From NCBI RefSeq assembly GCF_023008165.1, contig NZ_JAKQZA010000003.1, positions 310,001 through 374,000 on the forward strand: a DNA stretch of 64,000 nucleotides. The letters are read 5' to 3'. The notes beneath the pieces are model-generated. The model made no database searches, had not been told where the DNA came from, and was given only the letters and a program-made list of their open reading frames with translations. Shown piece after piece: positions 19,194 through 29,079 of the stretch; position 1 is the stretch's first letter; the number at the start of each line of letters is the position of its first letter. A program made the position numbers and the translations under genes. This DNA comes from Kordiimonas laminariae (lineage in GTDB: Bacteria > Pseudomonadota > Alphaproteobacteria > Sphingomonadales > Kordiimonadaceae).

Positions 19194-20807
19194 TTATTTG
19201 CGCCATGAGCCTACGTAAGAAACAACCGCAAACCCGATAACAAGCCAAAGACACAGCGTAAGAACTGCATATACTCGCACTATAGTTTCAACAGCCGGCG
19301 CTTCCAGAGCAACAGGAAGCGGGAGATCAAGCACTCCTCGTTTGTTTAACCCCATGGCACCTACAGTACGACCAAAGCTATCGAGAACGGCAGAGATGCC
19401 TGTGCTGGTTGACCGTACGATTGGCATACCTTCTTCAATTGCACGAAGACGTGCCAGCGCCAGATGTTGGTAGGGACCACTTGTTAGGCCAAACCAGGCA
19501 TCGTTACTGATATTCAGCATCCATTCAGGACGTTCATCATTTCTCACGACCCGCCCAGGGAAAATAGCTTCATAACAAATAAGAGGAGAGAAAGATGGCA
19601 CTCCTGGCAGATTAATTGTCTGTAATTCAGCACCTGAGGAAAATGGCACACCACCCGTTAATTGACCAAGCCCCACCGCTTCAAAGAGAGATGCAAACGG
19701 TACATATTCACCAAAAGGGACTAGGTGATTTTTATCATAGCGCGCGTAAATATCGCCTTCAGAATTCACAGCCATCAAACTGTTAAAATATTGAATACGG
19801 TTATCACGGCGTTCAAAACGCGGCACACCAGTAACAGCAAAATTGCCGTACTCCAAAAGGCGTGACATACGCCAGCGTTGCAGGGATCCTTCTCGATCAA
19901 AAGTTTCGCGCTGCACAGCTGTTTCTGGCCAGATAAGCAGCTTTACATCACGTGCCTTACCGTCAGCATCATTGCCGCGAGAAAGCTGCATATGATTATC
20001 GAAGTGGTCATTGATCAGATAGGAGCGCCATTTGTCACGCTGAGATACATTCGCCTGCACAAGCCGAAGTGTTACACCAAGATGATACCGTGTTTCATTG
20101 GCATCTAAACGACTTTTCCCTGTAAAAGACATAACTGGCAAAACAAGCAAAAGCGGCAATACAACAAAAGCATTTTTCTTAAGCGAACCGCCTGTTGTTA
20201 CCAACAGTGCCAAACTACCAGCCGCCAGTACTGTTATAAAAGAAAGCCCATAAACGCCTGTATAGTGAACAGCCTGCGCAACTGAAAGCCATTCAGACCA
20301 AGCGGACCCCACCAAATGCCACGGAAAGCCCGTAAACAACATCCCGCGCGCGCCCTCAAAAAGGGTCCAACTGGCAGCAAACAAAACTACACGGCCAATT
20401 CCACGGGTATTGATACGCCAGGACAACCAGAACGTCAGGCCAATATAAATCGCCATCAACGCAGAAAGGCCAAACACAGCAAAAGGCCCTAATATGGCAG
20501 GAACATTATCCTGCTGGGTAAAGGAATGGCTTATCCAGTTCAGGCCTATAGATAGAAACCCAAAGCCAGCCCACCAACCACGGCCAAAAGCCTCACCACC
20601 GGTACGTGCCCGATCAACAAGCAAAACAAAAAGCGGGAACGCGATAAAAAGGGCAGGAAAAAAATTACGCGGCGCAAAAGCTTGCGCAAGCAATGCTCCA
20701 CCCAGAAAGGCGATCAGCGCAATTCGAAATCGCCCTTGCCCATCCAGAAAATTGAGAAGCCGCGCAGCATAGCCTTGCGGTTGGCTCTGTTCAGATTTAG
20801 TCGCCAT
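19194..20807 (-). CDS. lnt: Apolipoprotein N-acyltransferase
   Basis: 537 residues. Inner-membrane enzyme that adds the third acyl chain to the N-terminal Cys of lipoproteins. About six N-terminal membrane segments are followed by a nitrilase-type periplasmic domain. Catalytic triad candidates: Glu in LLIWPETAVQRE, Lys in RYDKNHLVPFGEYVPF and Cys in SFSPLICYEAIFPG. A final membrane segment ends at WLVIGFAVVSYVG. The start overlaps the corC-like gene by 11 bases. The window also encodes lipoproteins that would be its substrates (49726, 56888). Confidence 0.96.
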   Translation of the reverse strand: MATKSEQSQPQGYAARLLNFLDGQGRFRIALIAFLGGALLAQAFAPRNFFPALFIAFPLFVLLVDRARTGGEAFGRGWWAGFGFLSIGLNWISHSFTQQDNVPAILGPFAVFGLSALMAIYIGLTFWLSWRINTRGIGRVVLFAASWTLFEGARGMLFTGFPWHLVGSAWSEWLSVAQAVHYTGVYGLSFITVLAAGSLALLVTTGGSLKKNAFVVLPLLLVLPVMSFTGKSRLDANETRYHLGVTLRLVQANVSQRDKWRSYLINDHFDNHMQLSRGNDADGKARDVKLLIWPETAVQRETFDREGSLQRWRMSRLLEYGNFAVTGVPRFERRDNRIQYFNSLMAVNSEGDIYARYDKNHLVPFGEYVPFASLFEAVGLGQLTGGVPFSSGAELQTINLPGVPSFSPLICYEAIFPGRVVRNDERPEWMLNISNDAWFGLTSGPYQHLALARLRAIEEGMPIVRSTSTGISAVLDSFGRTVGAMGLNKRGVLDLPLPVALEAPAVETIVRVYAVLTLCLWLVIGFAVVSYVGSWRK

Positions 20808-21708
20808 TTTTGGCTATGTATTCCCTCGCTGGTGGGTGAATACGCAATTTTTGTATTCTGCGCGGATCAGCGTCCACCACTTCAAATTTATATCCGCTTT
20901 CATGTAGGATTACTTCACCAATCTCTGGCACGCAACCCGCAAGCGCAAAAACAAGCCCCCCAAGGGTATCTACATCTTCATCTTGATCTTCTGGCAAGAA
21001 GTTAATTGCAAGCAATTCCTCTAGCTCATCAATTTCCACACGAGCATCAGCATCATAGCCGCCACCATCAAGAGCTACCAGATCAGCTTCTTCGATTTCA
21101 TCGTGCTCGTCTTCAATTTCGCCAACAATTTCTTCAACGATATCTTCCACGGTCACAAGGCCGTCAGTACCGCCATATTCATCAACTACGATGGCCATAT
21201 GGGTACGCCCTTGACGCATTTTAGAGAGCAGATCGATTGCTTTCATAGAGGGCGGCACAAAAAGAACCGGTCTCTGAATACTCTCGATACTGAAAGCTTC
21301 AGGATCCTTACCGTCCGCCACTTCCTTGAGCGCGTCCTTCACATGCACCATACCAAGCACATCATCCAACGTTTCCCGAAACACAGGGATACGAGAATGG
21401 AAAGCATCCGCAAATACCTTCACTAATTCACTGTATGAAATACCCTGTGGGACAGAGACAATATCAGCACGCGGCACCATCACATCGGTCACCCGGAGCG
21501 TACCATATTCAAGCACATTGAAGAGCATCTCCCGCTCTTCATCCCCCAGTGCTTTTATTCGGTTTTCCTCTTCATGCTCCTCAAGCGCTTCTTCAAGGCT
21601 TTCCCGGAGAGAGGTCTCACCGTTTTTAAATCCAAACTTTTCTTTTAGTCCCTTCCAAAAGCCGCCGTTAGGCCTACTACTGGATGGTTCGCTCTGTTCG
21701 TCAGGCAT
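20797..21708 (-). CDS. CorC/HlyC-type CBS-domain protein
   Basis: 303 residues with no membrane part, so the short CorC/YbeX type. The first CBS domain begins at [20 protein letters not shown], the second ends with [28 protein letters not shown], and the C-terminal CorC_HlyC domain ends at [18 protein letters not shown]. Family members have been tied to Mg/Co homeostasis and late ribosome maturation. It stands in the conserved phoH-ybeY-corC-lnt order and overlaps ybeY by one base and lnt by 11. Confidence 0.92.
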   Translation of the reverse strand: MPDEQSEPSSSRPNGGFWKGLKEKFGFKNGETSLRESLEEALEEHEEENRIKALGDEEREMLFNVLEYGTLRVTDVMVPRADIVSVPQGISYSELVKVFADAFHSRIPVFRETLDDVLGMVHVKDALKEVADGKDPEAFSIESIQRPVLFVPPSMKAIDLLSKMRQGRTHMAIVVDEYGGTDGLVTVEDIVEEIVGEIEDEHDEIEEADLVALDGGGYDADARVEIDELEELLAINFLPEDQDEDVDTLGGLVFALAGCVPEIGEVILHESGYKFEVVDADPRRIQKLRIHPPAREYIAKNGD

Positions 21709-22256
21709 TAGTCTTCCGTCTCGTAAGGGTCTGAGATGCCGAGGCCAGCCAGAATTTCACGTTCCAGCGCTTCCATTTCCTCTGCTTCCTCATCCTCTAT
21801 ATGGTCATAACCCAGCAAATGTAAAACCCCATGCACCACAAGATGGCTTAAATGGTTTTCTATAGTCTTTTGTTGCTCGACTGCTTCGCGGATAACAACA
21901 TTATCCGCAATCATTAAATCTCCCAGCAAAACCGGCGGTCCGCCCTTTATGGCCTTAAGAAATGCTGCAGGGAGATCATTTGGCTCAATACCGGGGAAAG
22001 ACAAAACATTTGTTGGTTTATCTTTTCCGCGATAATCACAATTAAGCTGCTGGCTTTGCTCGTCATCCACCAGTTCAACATAAAGCTCCATCGGAGCATT
22101 TTTCGTAGATAACCCACCCGAAAGCGCTGCTTTTGTCGCTCGAACAATCAGGCTTTCCCAATCCACATCGGCATCAAGAATACTATCGCTCAATTCCACA
22201 TCAAGCTGCAGCCTTGCAAATTCATCCGGCGCTGTATGGTTACCGTCCATCATCAT
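21708..22256 (-). CDS. ybeY: Endoribonuclease YbeY
   Basis: About 182 residues. Zinc-dependent endoribonuclease in 16S rRNA 3'-end processing and ribosome quality control. The metal-binding signature H-x3-H-x5-H is clear in [20 protein letters not shown], and [16 protein letters not shown] is the other family block. The start is one of three consecutive ATG codons (22256, 22253, 22250) that overlap the end of the PhoH-like gene; the frame remains open to 22286. No clear Shine-Dalgarno separates them, so coupling to the upstream gene is likely. Confidence 0.94.
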   Translation of the reverse strand: MMMDGNHTAPDEFARLQLDVELSDSILDADVDWESLIVRATKAALSGGLSTKNAPMELYVELVDDEQSQQLNCDYRGKDKPTNVLSFPGIEPNDLPAAFLKAIKGGPPVLLGDLMIADNVVIREAVEQQKTIENHLSHLVVHGVLHLLGYDHIEDEEAEEMEALEREILAGLGISDPYETED

Positions 22257-23295
22257 CGCCGTATGCATCGACAATACGAGCCACAAGCGGATGGCGCACT
22301 ACGTCTTTCTGGTTAAAGCGCGTTACCGCAATACCGTCAACACCGCGAAGAATATCAAGAGCGTGCCGAAGGCCAGAACGTGTCCCACGCGGCAAATCTA
22401 CCTGGCTTGGATCACCACACACCACCATCCGGCTATTCTCGCCAAAACGGGTGAGGAACATTTTCATCTGCATTGGTGTGGTATTTTGCGCTTCATCAAG
22501 AATAACAAAAGCGTTTGAAAGCGTCCGCCCTCGCATGTAGGCAAGTGGCGCAATTTCAATATGCCCACTGGCAATACGTTTTTCCACCTGCTCAGCTGGC
22601 ATCATATCATAGAGCGCATCATAAAGTGGGCGAAGGTATGGATCGACTTTATCCTTCAGATCACCAGGCAAAAAGCCAAGGTTTTCACCAGCTTCCACCG
22701 CTGGACGAGAGAGCACGATACGGTCAATTTCTCCAGCCAGCATCCGCGAAACAGCCATCGCAACAGCCAAATATGTTTTACCAGTACCTGCAGGACCTAC
22801 ACCGAACACCATCTCGTTCTTTTGGAGTTTAGCCATATAATCAGCCTGCCCGGGGGAACGCGGCATAATTACCTTGTTTCGAGTAGTGATTTTGAGATGG
22901 CTATTGTGCGCCCTACTTTCAGCAGCAGGTTTAGGAGTTTTCTTCTTAACTGGCTCGTCAACACCGGCAATCATACGAAGTGCACCGTCTACATCTCCCA
23001 TTTCCACATCATGGCCAGCCTTGGCACGCTCATACAGTTCTTCCAGAACTTTCTTGGCAAGATCCATAGCTTCAGGGCTGCCCTCAATAGCAACTCTATT
23101 TCCACGATTTATAAGAAGGACACCAAGCCGCTGTTCTATGCGAGCGAGGTTGTGGTCGTGCTGGCCGAAAATAATTGCGGCTAAACGATTATCTTCAAAC
23201 TCTATAACCGTACGGTTCTGGTTTGAATTGTTGCCGTTTTCCGAGGTTTGCACCCCTGCAGAGTGATCGCTCTCCGAGCTTGCCTTGGCGTACAT
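22240..23295 (-). CDS. PhoH-like ATPase (YbeZ type)
   Basis: 351 residues. KH-like N-terminal part ([22 protein letters not shown]) and a P-loop ATPase with Walker [16 protein letters not shown] and Walker [18 protein letters not shown]. YbeZ is reported to act with YbeY in RNA processing, and the two genes overlap here. It is 45 bases downstream of miaB. The N-terminal 30 residues are Ser/Asn/Gln-rich and probably disordered. Confidence 0.94.
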   Translation of the reverse strand: MYAKASSESDHSAGVQTSENGNNSNQNRTVIEFEDNRLAAIIFGQHDHNLARIEQRLGVLLINRGNRVAIEGSPEAMDLAKKVLEELYERAKAGHDVEMGDVDGALRMIAGVDEPVKKKTPKPAAESRAHNSHLKITTRNKVIMPRSPGQADYMAKLQKNEMVFGVGPAGTGKTYLAVAMAVSRMLAGEIDRIVLSRPAVEAGENLGFLPGDLKDKVDPYLRPLYDALYDMMPAEQVEKRIASGHIEIAPLAYMRGRTLSNAFVILDEAQNTTPMQMKMFLTRFGENSRMVVCGDPSQVDLPRGTRSGLRHALDILRGVDGIAVTRFNQKDVVRHPLVARIVDAYGDDDGR

Positions 23296-23340
23296 ATTAA
23301 AAGGTTTCAGGCTCCTTAGCTGCCGCCTTTTGAACCACCA

Positions 23341-24747
23341 TTAATTCAAAAGACTGACAAATTCCCCTTTAAGGCTGTTTGGTCCCGCATCAACAATTTT
23401 CACGCGTACCAATTTACCCATATATGCATTGTAAGTGTTATCTGGGCCAGCGTCCAGTTTGTTCTCGCCACCTTTTGTTAAATCTACGTGAACAGATTGC
23501 AGATATGGGCTACGGCCAATCAACTGGCCTTCAAGCTTACCTGGACGTTCCAGAAGCACATCCATTTCTGTACCAAGCTTGCTTTCATTAAACTCCAACT
23601 GATGCTCATTTAGCAGAGCCTGCAAACGTTGCAGGCGCTGAGATTTAACATATTCCGGCACCTGATCTTCAGTTGCAGAAGCTGGCGTGCCTGGGCGCGG
23701 GCTATATTTAAAACTGTAAGCTTGCGCGTATTTAACGCGGCGAACGAGGTCAAGTGTTTGCTCAAAATCTTCATCAGTTTCACCCGGGAAACCAACAATA
23801 AAATCACCAGAAAGCGCAATATCCGGGCGCGATGCACGAAGGCGTTCGATGATTGCGAAATACTCTTCCCGTGTATGCTTCCGGTTCATAGCTTTAAGCG
23901 TGTTATCAGAACCACTTTGGACAGGCAGGTGCAAATAAGGCATACAAGCCGCTACTTCGCCGTGCACATTAAAGAGATCATCTTCCATATCATTAGGATG
24001 CGATGTGGTATAACGAATGCGCTCAATACCATCGATTTTATCCAACTCGCGGATCAACTCGGCAAGGGATGCTGTACCGCCGCCAGATTTCTCACCGTGG
24101 TAGGCATTCACATTCTGACCTAGAAGCGTAATTTCCACTACACCTGCATCAGCCATACGCTGCGCCTCTTCAAGAATGGCCTTTAGTGGGCGACTATATT
24201 CAGCACCACGTGTGTAAGGCACTACGCAGAAAGCGCAGAATTTATCACAGCCTTCCTGCACAGTCAGGAACTGAGCAGCATTATCAAAGGTTTTCTCTTC
24301 CGGCAGGTAGTCAAACTTGGTTTCAGCCGGGAAATCAGTATCCAGCACACGAGCATGATTTTTACCGCCACCGCGCTGTTCTTCAGCTTCTTTGAGAAGC
24401 TCAGGCAAACGGTGATAAGTTTGCGGACCAAGTACCATATCAATGGCAGGCGCACGCTTCATCATTTCGCCACCCTCAGCCTGCGCCACACAGCCAGCAA
24501 CAGCAATATAGGTATCTTTACCTTCTGCCGCCTTCTCCTGCTTATTCAGTTTCAGACGGCCGATTTCAGAATATACCTTCTCTGCGGCTTTTTCACGGAT
24601 ATGGCAGGTATTGAGAATCACCAGATCAGCATCATCAGCAGACTGAGAGACTTCATATCCATGAGGCTTCAGTACATCTGTCATACGGTCACTGTCATAG
24701 ACATTCATCTGACAACCATATGTTTTTACGAATACTTTTTTACTCAT
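23341..24747 (-). CDS. miaB: tRNA-2-methylthio-N6-dimethylallyladenosine synthase
   Basis: 468 residues. Radical-SAM methylthiotransferase acting on i6A37 of tRNAs that read UNN codons. The three N-terminal cluster ligands are in [27 protein letters not shown] and AGCVAQAEG; the radical-SAM CxxxCxxC is [21 protein letters not shown] domain closes the protein. A short inverted repeat (24775-24795) lies upstream in the 131-base gap. Confidence 0.97.
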   Translation of the reverse strand: MSKKVFVKTYGCQMNVYDSDRMTDVLKPHGYEVSQSADDADLVILNTCHIREKAAEKVYSEIGRLKLNKQEKAAEGKDTYIAVAGCVAQAEGGEMMKRAPAIDMVLGPQTYHRLPELLKEAEEQRGGGKNHARVLDTDFPAETKFDYLPEEKTFDNAAQFLTVQEGCDKFCAFCVVPYTRGAEYSRPLKAILEEAQRMADAGVVEITLLGQNVNAYHGEKSGGGTASLAELIRELDKIDGIERIRYTTSHPNDMEDDLFNVHGEVAACMPYLHLPVQSGSDNTLKAMNRKHTREEYFAIIERLRASRPDIALSGDFIVGFPGETDEDFEQTLDLVRRVKYAQAYSFKYSPRPGTPASATEDQVPEYVKSQRLQRLQALLNEHQLEFNESKLGTEMDVLLERPGKLEGQLIGRSPYLQSVHVDLTKGGENKLDAGPDNTYNAYMGKLVRVKIVDAGPNSLKGEFVSLLN

Positions 24748-24774
24748 GAGGATCTCTCCTGCAAATACTGAAGC

Positions 24775-24795
24775 TTTCGCGATCTGACCGCGAAA
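24775..24795 (-). promoter_or_regulatory. Inverted repeat in the miaB leader
   Basis: TTTCGCG-ATCTGAC-CGCGAAA, a perfect 7-bp stem with a 7-base loop, 28 bases upstream of the miaB start. Could be a leader hairpin or an operator; no T tract follows on the minus strand. Confidence 0.4.
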
Positions 24796-24879
24796 CTCCG
24801 TGCCGTTAACTGTGTGTTCTCAAAAGGTGCCGGAGACTAGCACCAAAGCGGTGAGAGTCAAGATTTCCAGACGGAAAGG

Positions 24880-25779
24880 CTACACGCCTTCTTCCACAGG
24901 AGCTTCCTGAGGAGCTGCCAGCAAAACCTTTTCCCTCGGCCCCAACTTCATTTCATGACGAAGAGCACGCTCCAGTCCGCCCCGCACCTCTGCTTCACAG
25001 TATTTCGCGAGCGCTTTTCTGGACCCCATTGCTTCAAAGCTCGTTGGTTCATGAAATTCCACTGTGACCACCGTACGAGCCATGCCCAGAAACTCACGCA
25101 AATGCTCAAATAATTCTACATCCCCAAGCCAAGCAACACGAGGCTTCTGGCTACGGATAATCGGCATACCGTTCATCTCGGTATAGGCAATGGTTAGCGG
25201 CTGGATAAGGAGATTATGATCTGTTGCTGCATCAGCCCGTTCTGCCACAGAGAAAAGAGCGGATTTAAACGGTGCCATTTTCACACCATCGGTGGAAGTA
25301 CCCTCTGGGAATAGGATTAAACTATCACCGTCCTGCACACGAGAACTAAGGGCATCACGCTGACGCGCACTATCTGTACGGCGCTCTCTATTTACAAATA
25401 CAGTTTTCTGAAGCTTACAAAGTGAGGCAATTGTACCCCAACCTTCAATATCTGATTTCGCGACAAAACTGCTATTCTTAAGGGAGCCACCAAGGATAAT
25501 AATATCCAGCCAGGAAATGTGGTTTGCAGCATAAAGAACAGGGCCCTTGTGTTTCTTCAATCCCTTGAATTGAACCTTAACGCCCATAATCCGGCACACA
25601 GTACGGTGCCAGAAACCTGCAATAGGCCACCATATCCGGAGGCCACTTTTGATCATTAGATACTGGAAAGGAAGAACCAAAGCAGAAAAGGCAATAACAC
25701 TGGAAACACGAACCAGACCAAGCTTGGACCAACCATCAGACTTCAAGTTGGATTTTAAGCCGCCATATTCTTCTGCCAT
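24880..25779 (-). CDS. plsC: 1-acyl-sn-glycerol-3-phosphate acyltransferase (PlsC family)
   Basis: 299 residues. Acylates lysophosphatidic acid to phosphatidic acid at the inner membrane. The H-x4-D motif is NHISWLDI, the glycerol-phosphate motif is LFPEGTSTDG, and an N-terminal hydrophobic segment (VIAFSALVLPFQYLMI) anchors it. It follows fur on the same strand with 19 bases between. Ornithine-lipid acyltransferase OlsA belongs to the same family and cannot be excluded. Confidence 0.88.
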   Translation of the reverse strand: MAEEYGGLKSNLKSDGWSKLGLVRVSSVIAFSALVLPFQYLMIKSGLRIWWPIAGFWHRTVCRIMGVKVQFKGLKKHKGPVLYAANHISWLDIIILGGSLKNSSFVAKSDIEGWGTIASLCKLQKTVFVNRERRTDSARQRDALSSRVQDGDSLILFPEGTSTDGVKMAPFKSALFSVAERADAATDHNLLIQPLTIAYTEMNGMPIIRSQKPRVAWLGDVELFEHLREFLGMARTVVTVEFHEPTSFEAMGSRKALAKYCEAEVRGGLERALRHEMKLGPREKVLLAAPQEAPVEEGV

Positions 25780-25798
25780 TTTCTATCCACCAGAACGC

Positions 25799-26221
25799 TT
25801 ATTCTTCCTTAAGAGGTACCCCGTAGAGTTCCATGCGGTGGTCTACTAATTTATAGCCTAGTTTGCGAGCGATTTCTTCCTGCAGCTTTTCAATTTCTTC
25901 GCTGTGGAATTCCACCACCTCACCTGATTCAACATTAATAAGGTGATCATGGTGATCATCAGATGCAGGCTCATAACGCGAACGGCCATCACGGAAATCA
26001 TGACGTTCAAGAATTCCAGCTTCTTCAAACAAGCGAACTGTACGGTAAACAGTGGCAATGCTGATACCATCATCTACTTCTTTTGAACGGCTGTAAACTT
26101 CATCTACATCCGGGTGATCTTCAGCTTCCGTCAGAACCCGAGCGATTACACGACGCTGATCTGTCATACGCATGCCTTTTTGCAGGCATAATTCTTCGAT
26201 AGACGGTGTGTTTGAAGGCAT
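25799..26221 (-). CDS. fur: Fur-family metalloregulator
   Basis: 140 residues. Winged helix RMTDQRRVIARVL...ISIATVYRTVRLFEEAG with a C-terminal dimerisation/metal domain containing DDHHDHLINVESGEVVEFHSEEIE. The paired CxxC structural zinc sites of enterobacterial Fur are absent: the only Cys lies at residue 12. That is usual for alphaproteobacterial Fur/Mur proteins, which may sense Fe(II) or Mn(II). It is upstream of plsC; no obvious Fur box was recognised in its own leader. Confidence 0.9.
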   Translation of the reverse strand: MPSNTPSIEELCLQKGMRMTDQRRVIARVLTEAEDHPDVDEVYSRSKEVDDGISIATVYRTVRLFEEAGILERHDFRDGRSRYEPASDDHHDHLINVESGEVVEFHSEEIEKLQEEIARKLGYKLVDHRMELYGVPLKEE

Positions 26222-26356
26222 GAGCTAATGCACTCCCCTAAATGAGATAGTTTTAGTGGTATTTCAGTTGAAAGATGGCATAACTCAATAAGAAGAGCAA
26301 GTCGAGCGTCAATTTAAAACGTTCGATTCACTAAGCTTTTACCAGTTTTGACTGCT

Positions 26357-26776
26357 TTATTTACGCTTATCTCTGCCCAAGCCAATTTTCTTGGCAAGAA
26401 CCCGGCGTTGATCTGCATAATTAGGCGCCACCATCGGATAATCTACAGGCAACCCCCAGCGATCACGATATTCTTCCGGCGTTAAACCATATTGTGTCTT
26501 CAAATGCCTCTTCAGCATCTTAAGCTGCTTCCCATCCTCAAGGCACACTATGTAATCCGGTGTAATAGATTTTTTAATTGGCACAGCAGGACGCGGACGG
26601 TCCTGTCCAGAAACCTGAGAGGCACCCAATCCCGACAAAGTATTAAATACACTACTAATTAATGACGGAAGCTCCGCCACATCCACTTTATTATTGGCCA
26701 CATGTGAAGAAACTATATCTGTTGTCAGCGCCAACAGCTCATGTTTTAAAACCTGTGTATCTTCCATTTTACTCAT
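26357..26776 (-). CDS. MucR/Ros-family transcriptional regulator
   Basis: 139 residues. N-terminal helical oligomerisation part (LKHELLALTTDIVSSHVANNKV), then the C-terminal zinc-finger-like DNA-binding domain DYIVCLEDGKQLKMLKRHLK, TQYGLTPEEYRDRWGLP and YPMVAPNYADQRRVLAKKIGLG. Compared with Ros, the second Cys is Asp (as in MucR) and the last His ligand position is Gln (KTQYG), so zinc binding may be weak or absent. MucR proteins are H-NS-like global silencers of AT-rich promoters. Divergent from the TusA-like gene. Confidence 0.9.
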   Translation of the reverse strand: MSKMEDTQVLKHELLALTTDIVSSHVANNKVDVAELPSLISSVFNTLSGLGASQVSGQDRPRPAVPIKKSITPDYIVCLEDGKQLKMLKRHLKTQYGLTPEEYRDRWGLPVDYPMVAPNYADQRRVLAKKIGLGRDKRK

Positions 26777-26896
26777 TCTATTTTATATCGTGGCATAACA
26801 ATGGATAACTCTATTTTCACTGCATTGCGCAGTTTAGTTCCTCAGAGCCACGTGCTATACAAAGCCTTTGTTTCAACCTCAGTCATTGGTTCTTTT

Positions 26897-27190
26897 ATGC
26901 CTTCAGCCACCCAACAGAACGCATTAAATCTAATTGGCACAAGTTGCCCTATGGCTTTTGTCAAAGCACGGATGCACATAGACCAATTACCCAACTCAGC
27001 GGTTACCGTTATTGTCTTCGAGGATACCCCTGCCAACGAACCTCTAATTAGATCCATTGAGGCGCTAGGACATACCGTACTTTCAAAAACCCAATTTGAA
27101 AGTACTGACGATACTGTACCCAACTCCGACGCTTCCTCCCGAAGTGGTACGCTACATGTAATTAGAGTTGAAATTCAAGTAAAGATATAA
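26897..27190 (+). CDS. TusA-like sulfur-carrier/sulfurtransferase protein
   Basis: 97 residues from ATG 26897 (MPSATQQNALNLIGTSCPMA); the frame is open to 26801, but the extra 32 residues do not resemble the family. The TusA signature is clear: LIGTSCPMAFVKARMHIDQLP with the acceptor Cys in CPM, then AVTVIVFEDTPANEPLIRSIEALGHTV. The C-terminus has a Ser/Asp-rich insert before a last strand LHVIRVEIQV. Such proteins accept persulfide sulfur from a desulfurase and pass it on. No Shine-Dalgarno is evident, which leaves some doubt about the start. Confidence 0.75.
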   Translation: MPSATQQNALNLIGTSCPMAFVKARMHIDQLPNSAVTVIVFEDTPANEPLIRSIEALGHTVLSKTQFESTDDTVPNSDASSRSGTLHVIRVEIQVKI

Positions 27191-27192
27191 AG

Positions 27193-27226
27193 AAAAATAA
27201 TAGTTAAAATTTTAACTATTATTTTT
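27193..27226. terminator. 34-bp perfect palindrome: bidirectional terminator between convergent genes
   Basis: A perfect 34-base inverted repeat centred between 27209 and 27210, very AT-rich, with T runs on both ends. It follows the TusA-like stop by two bases and its right arm contains the rimI stop codon (27219-27221). It can serve both converging genes. Confidence 0.8.
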
Positions 27227-27719
27227 TATTTAATAAATCGAAAGAGTACAACAAGGCATCCGTTCTTTTACCTTCTCGATTTTGATAATAACCTCTACGA
27301 AGCCCCACCTGTACAAATCCTATTTTTGAATAGAGACTAACTGCCTTTAAGTTGTCTTGCCTCACCTCTAGGAAACAGGTAGCTACATTCTGCCCCTTCA
27401 GATAGTCTACCATGAAGGAAAGAATCCACTTCCCTACACCTTTTAATTGCCATTCAGGATGTACCGCTACCGTAATGAGCTCAGATTCATCACATACTGT
27501 ACGAACCATTAACGCACCAACCGTCTGCTCTCCATCCTTGAAAACAAACCCGGCTGTACCAGAAGTTTCCAAGGATGATTTAATCGATTTTTCAGCCCAC
27601 CCGTTCTCATTCTGCGCCGCAAATGCAGCTTGATGCACCTCAGAAAATGCCGCAATAGTATCTTCGTCAGAAACATTAACTGCCGTTGCAGAATATTTTC
27701 CACTGACCGATTCAGTCAT
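27219..27719 (-). CDS. rimI: Ribosomal-protein-alanine N-acetyltransferase (RimI type)
   Basis: 166-residue GNAT protein. Its acetyl-CoA loop is VAVHPEWQLKGVGKWILSFM and the RimI-typical block is CFLEVRQDNLKAVSLYSKIGFVQVGLRRGYY. RimI acetylates the N-terminal Ala of S18. The tsaB-rimI pair, overlapping by one base here, is a frequent alphaproteobacterial arrangement and supports the name over other GNATs. Confidence 0.88.
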   Translation of the reverse strand: MTESVSGKYSATAVNVSDEDTIAAFSEVHQAAFAAQNENGWAEKSIKSSLETSGTAGFVFKDGEQTVGALMVRTVCDESELITVAVHPEWQLKGVGKWILSFMVDYLKGQNVATCFLEVRQDNLKAVSLYSKIGFVQVGLRRGYYQNREGKRTDALLYSFDLLNKK

Positions 27720-28378
27720 TAACTATCACCGATAGGGATAAGCCGTTTTGCTTTCGCAGCATCAGCTTGGCGGTAATATGTGGGCTCCGGAGGATAAGCC
27801 TCAGGGCTAACATTATGTGCGATTCTGGCCAAAATAGCAGGATCGACATAATCATGCTCTGTACTCAGCCCTAAAAGAGCGGCGCCACTTCCCACTACTC
27901 GGCCAGGATTATCTTCTATCATTTGCAGCGCATCAGGCTCATCTATATTCATAGGTTCACCAAGCATTTTGGGGAGCCCATCAGCCTCAAGGCCAACAAA
28001 AGCTTGCAGGAACACCTGCCCGCCTCGCCCCTTCATCAGACTGTAGACCGGCTCACCATCTTTTGGGTGCGCCTGTGCTGCCAAAACGGATAATGCCGTT
28101 AAGCCAACACAAGGGATATTCTGTGCAAGCGCGATACCGCGCGCGACGGACAAACCTATGCGGAGCCCGGTAAAAGTGCCAGGCCCTGTCGTAACAGCAA
28201 CGCGCGTGATATCTGTATAACTAATGCTTGCTTGCTTCATCAAACCCTCTAATTGAGGAATCAAATGTTCCGCATGCCCTCGGCCGATAGCATCCGCAGA
28301 CGAAAACATCTCACCAGAAGCAAGTAGCACAGCGGAAGAGCAATAGCTTTCACATGTATCAATCGCGAGTATTGCCAC
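27719..28378 (-). CDS. tsaB: tRNA threonylcarbamoyladenosine biosynthesis protein TsaB
   Basis: 219 residues of the ASKHA fold: MAILAIDTCESYCSSAVLL at the N-terminus, GRGHAEHLIPQLEGLM and TTGPGTFTGLRIGLSVARGIAL. TsaB is the non-catalytic partner of TsaD in making t6A37 of ANN-decoding tRNAs. The tail YPPEPTYYRQADAAKAK is typical. First gene of the tsaB-rimI pair. Confidence 0.95.
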   Translation of the reverse strand: MAILAIDTCESYCSSAVLLASGEMFSSADAIGRGHAEHLIPQLEGLMKQASISYTDITRVAVTTGPGTFTGLRIGLSVARGIALAQNIPCVGLTALSVLAAQAHPKDGEPVYSLMKGRGGQVFLQAFVGLEADGLPKMLGEPMNIDEPDALQMIEDNPGRVVGSGAALLGLSTEHDYVDPAILARIAHNVSPEAYPPEPTYYRQADAAKAKRLIPIGDS

Positions 28379-28388
28379 CGTTTATACC

Positions 28389-28979
28389 CTAAAGAATTTT
28401 CGCTGCGTCATCAAAAGCAAGACGAGGGCTGCGGTCAAAAATACCCTCAGAAGAACCATACCCAATGGAGCAGATAAAGTTTGATTTAAGGTTAGTACCC
28501 GCAAAAAACTCTGCATCCACCGCATCTTTATCAAAACCCGACATTGGGCCACAATCAAGGCCAAGGCTGCGCGCTGCCATAATCAGATACCCACCTTGAA
28601 GCGTGGCATTTCGCATAGCAGTTTCCTCTGCAACAGCCGGATCAGCAAACCAGCTTTTCGCATCCAGATTATGCGGGAAAAGCTGAGGCAGTTTTTCAGC
28701 AAAATCCATGTCGTTTGCAATAATCACCGTAACCGGCGCCTGCATTACCTTCGTATCATTGCCTTCCATCACAAGTGGCTTCAAACGTGCTTTCGCCGCA
28801 TCAGATTTCACAAAATGAAAACGAGCAGGGCAGCAATTTGCACTTGTAGGGCCCATTTTCACTAAATCATAAAGCGCTTGAATTTGCTCATCACTTACAG
28901 GTTTGTCTTCCCAAACATTGATGCTGCGTGCTTCACGAAATAATTGGTCAAGCGCTTGATCGTTTAAACTGATGGACAT
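28389..28979 (-). CDS. RutE-like nitroreductase / malonic semialdehyde reductase
   Basis: 196 residues from ATG 28979 ([20 protein letters not shown]), matching the usual RutE length; the upstream part of the frame (to 29042) is basic and not family-like. FMN-binding nitroreductase fold with [38 protein letters not shown] and [20 protein letters not shown]. RutE reduces malonic semialdehyde in pyrimidine degradation, but no other rut gene is in view, so a general nitroreductase role is equally possible. Confidence 0.82.
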   Translation of the reverse strand: MSISLNDQALDQLFREARSINVWEDKPVSDEQIQALYDLVKMGPTSANCCPARFHFVKSDAAKARLKPLVMEGNDTKVMQAPVTVIIANDMDFAEKLPQLFPHNLDAKSWFADPAVAEETAMRNATLQGGYLIMAARSLGLDCGPMSGFDKDAVDAEFFAGTNLKSNFICSIGYGSSEGIFDRSPRLAFDDAAKIL

Positions 28980-29079
28980 GGTTTTACTCTCCGAAAGTTG
29001 GGGGATTTTCGTATATTTTTTTCTTCGTCTTGCCAGTTTCACGCAAACAAGGCAAGACTAGTAAGGAGGGAGTTTTGAA

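Noticed and set aside
22561-23184. 207-codon plus-strand frame
   Set aside because: Antisense to the PhoH-like gene and its conserved motifs; shadow of codon bias.
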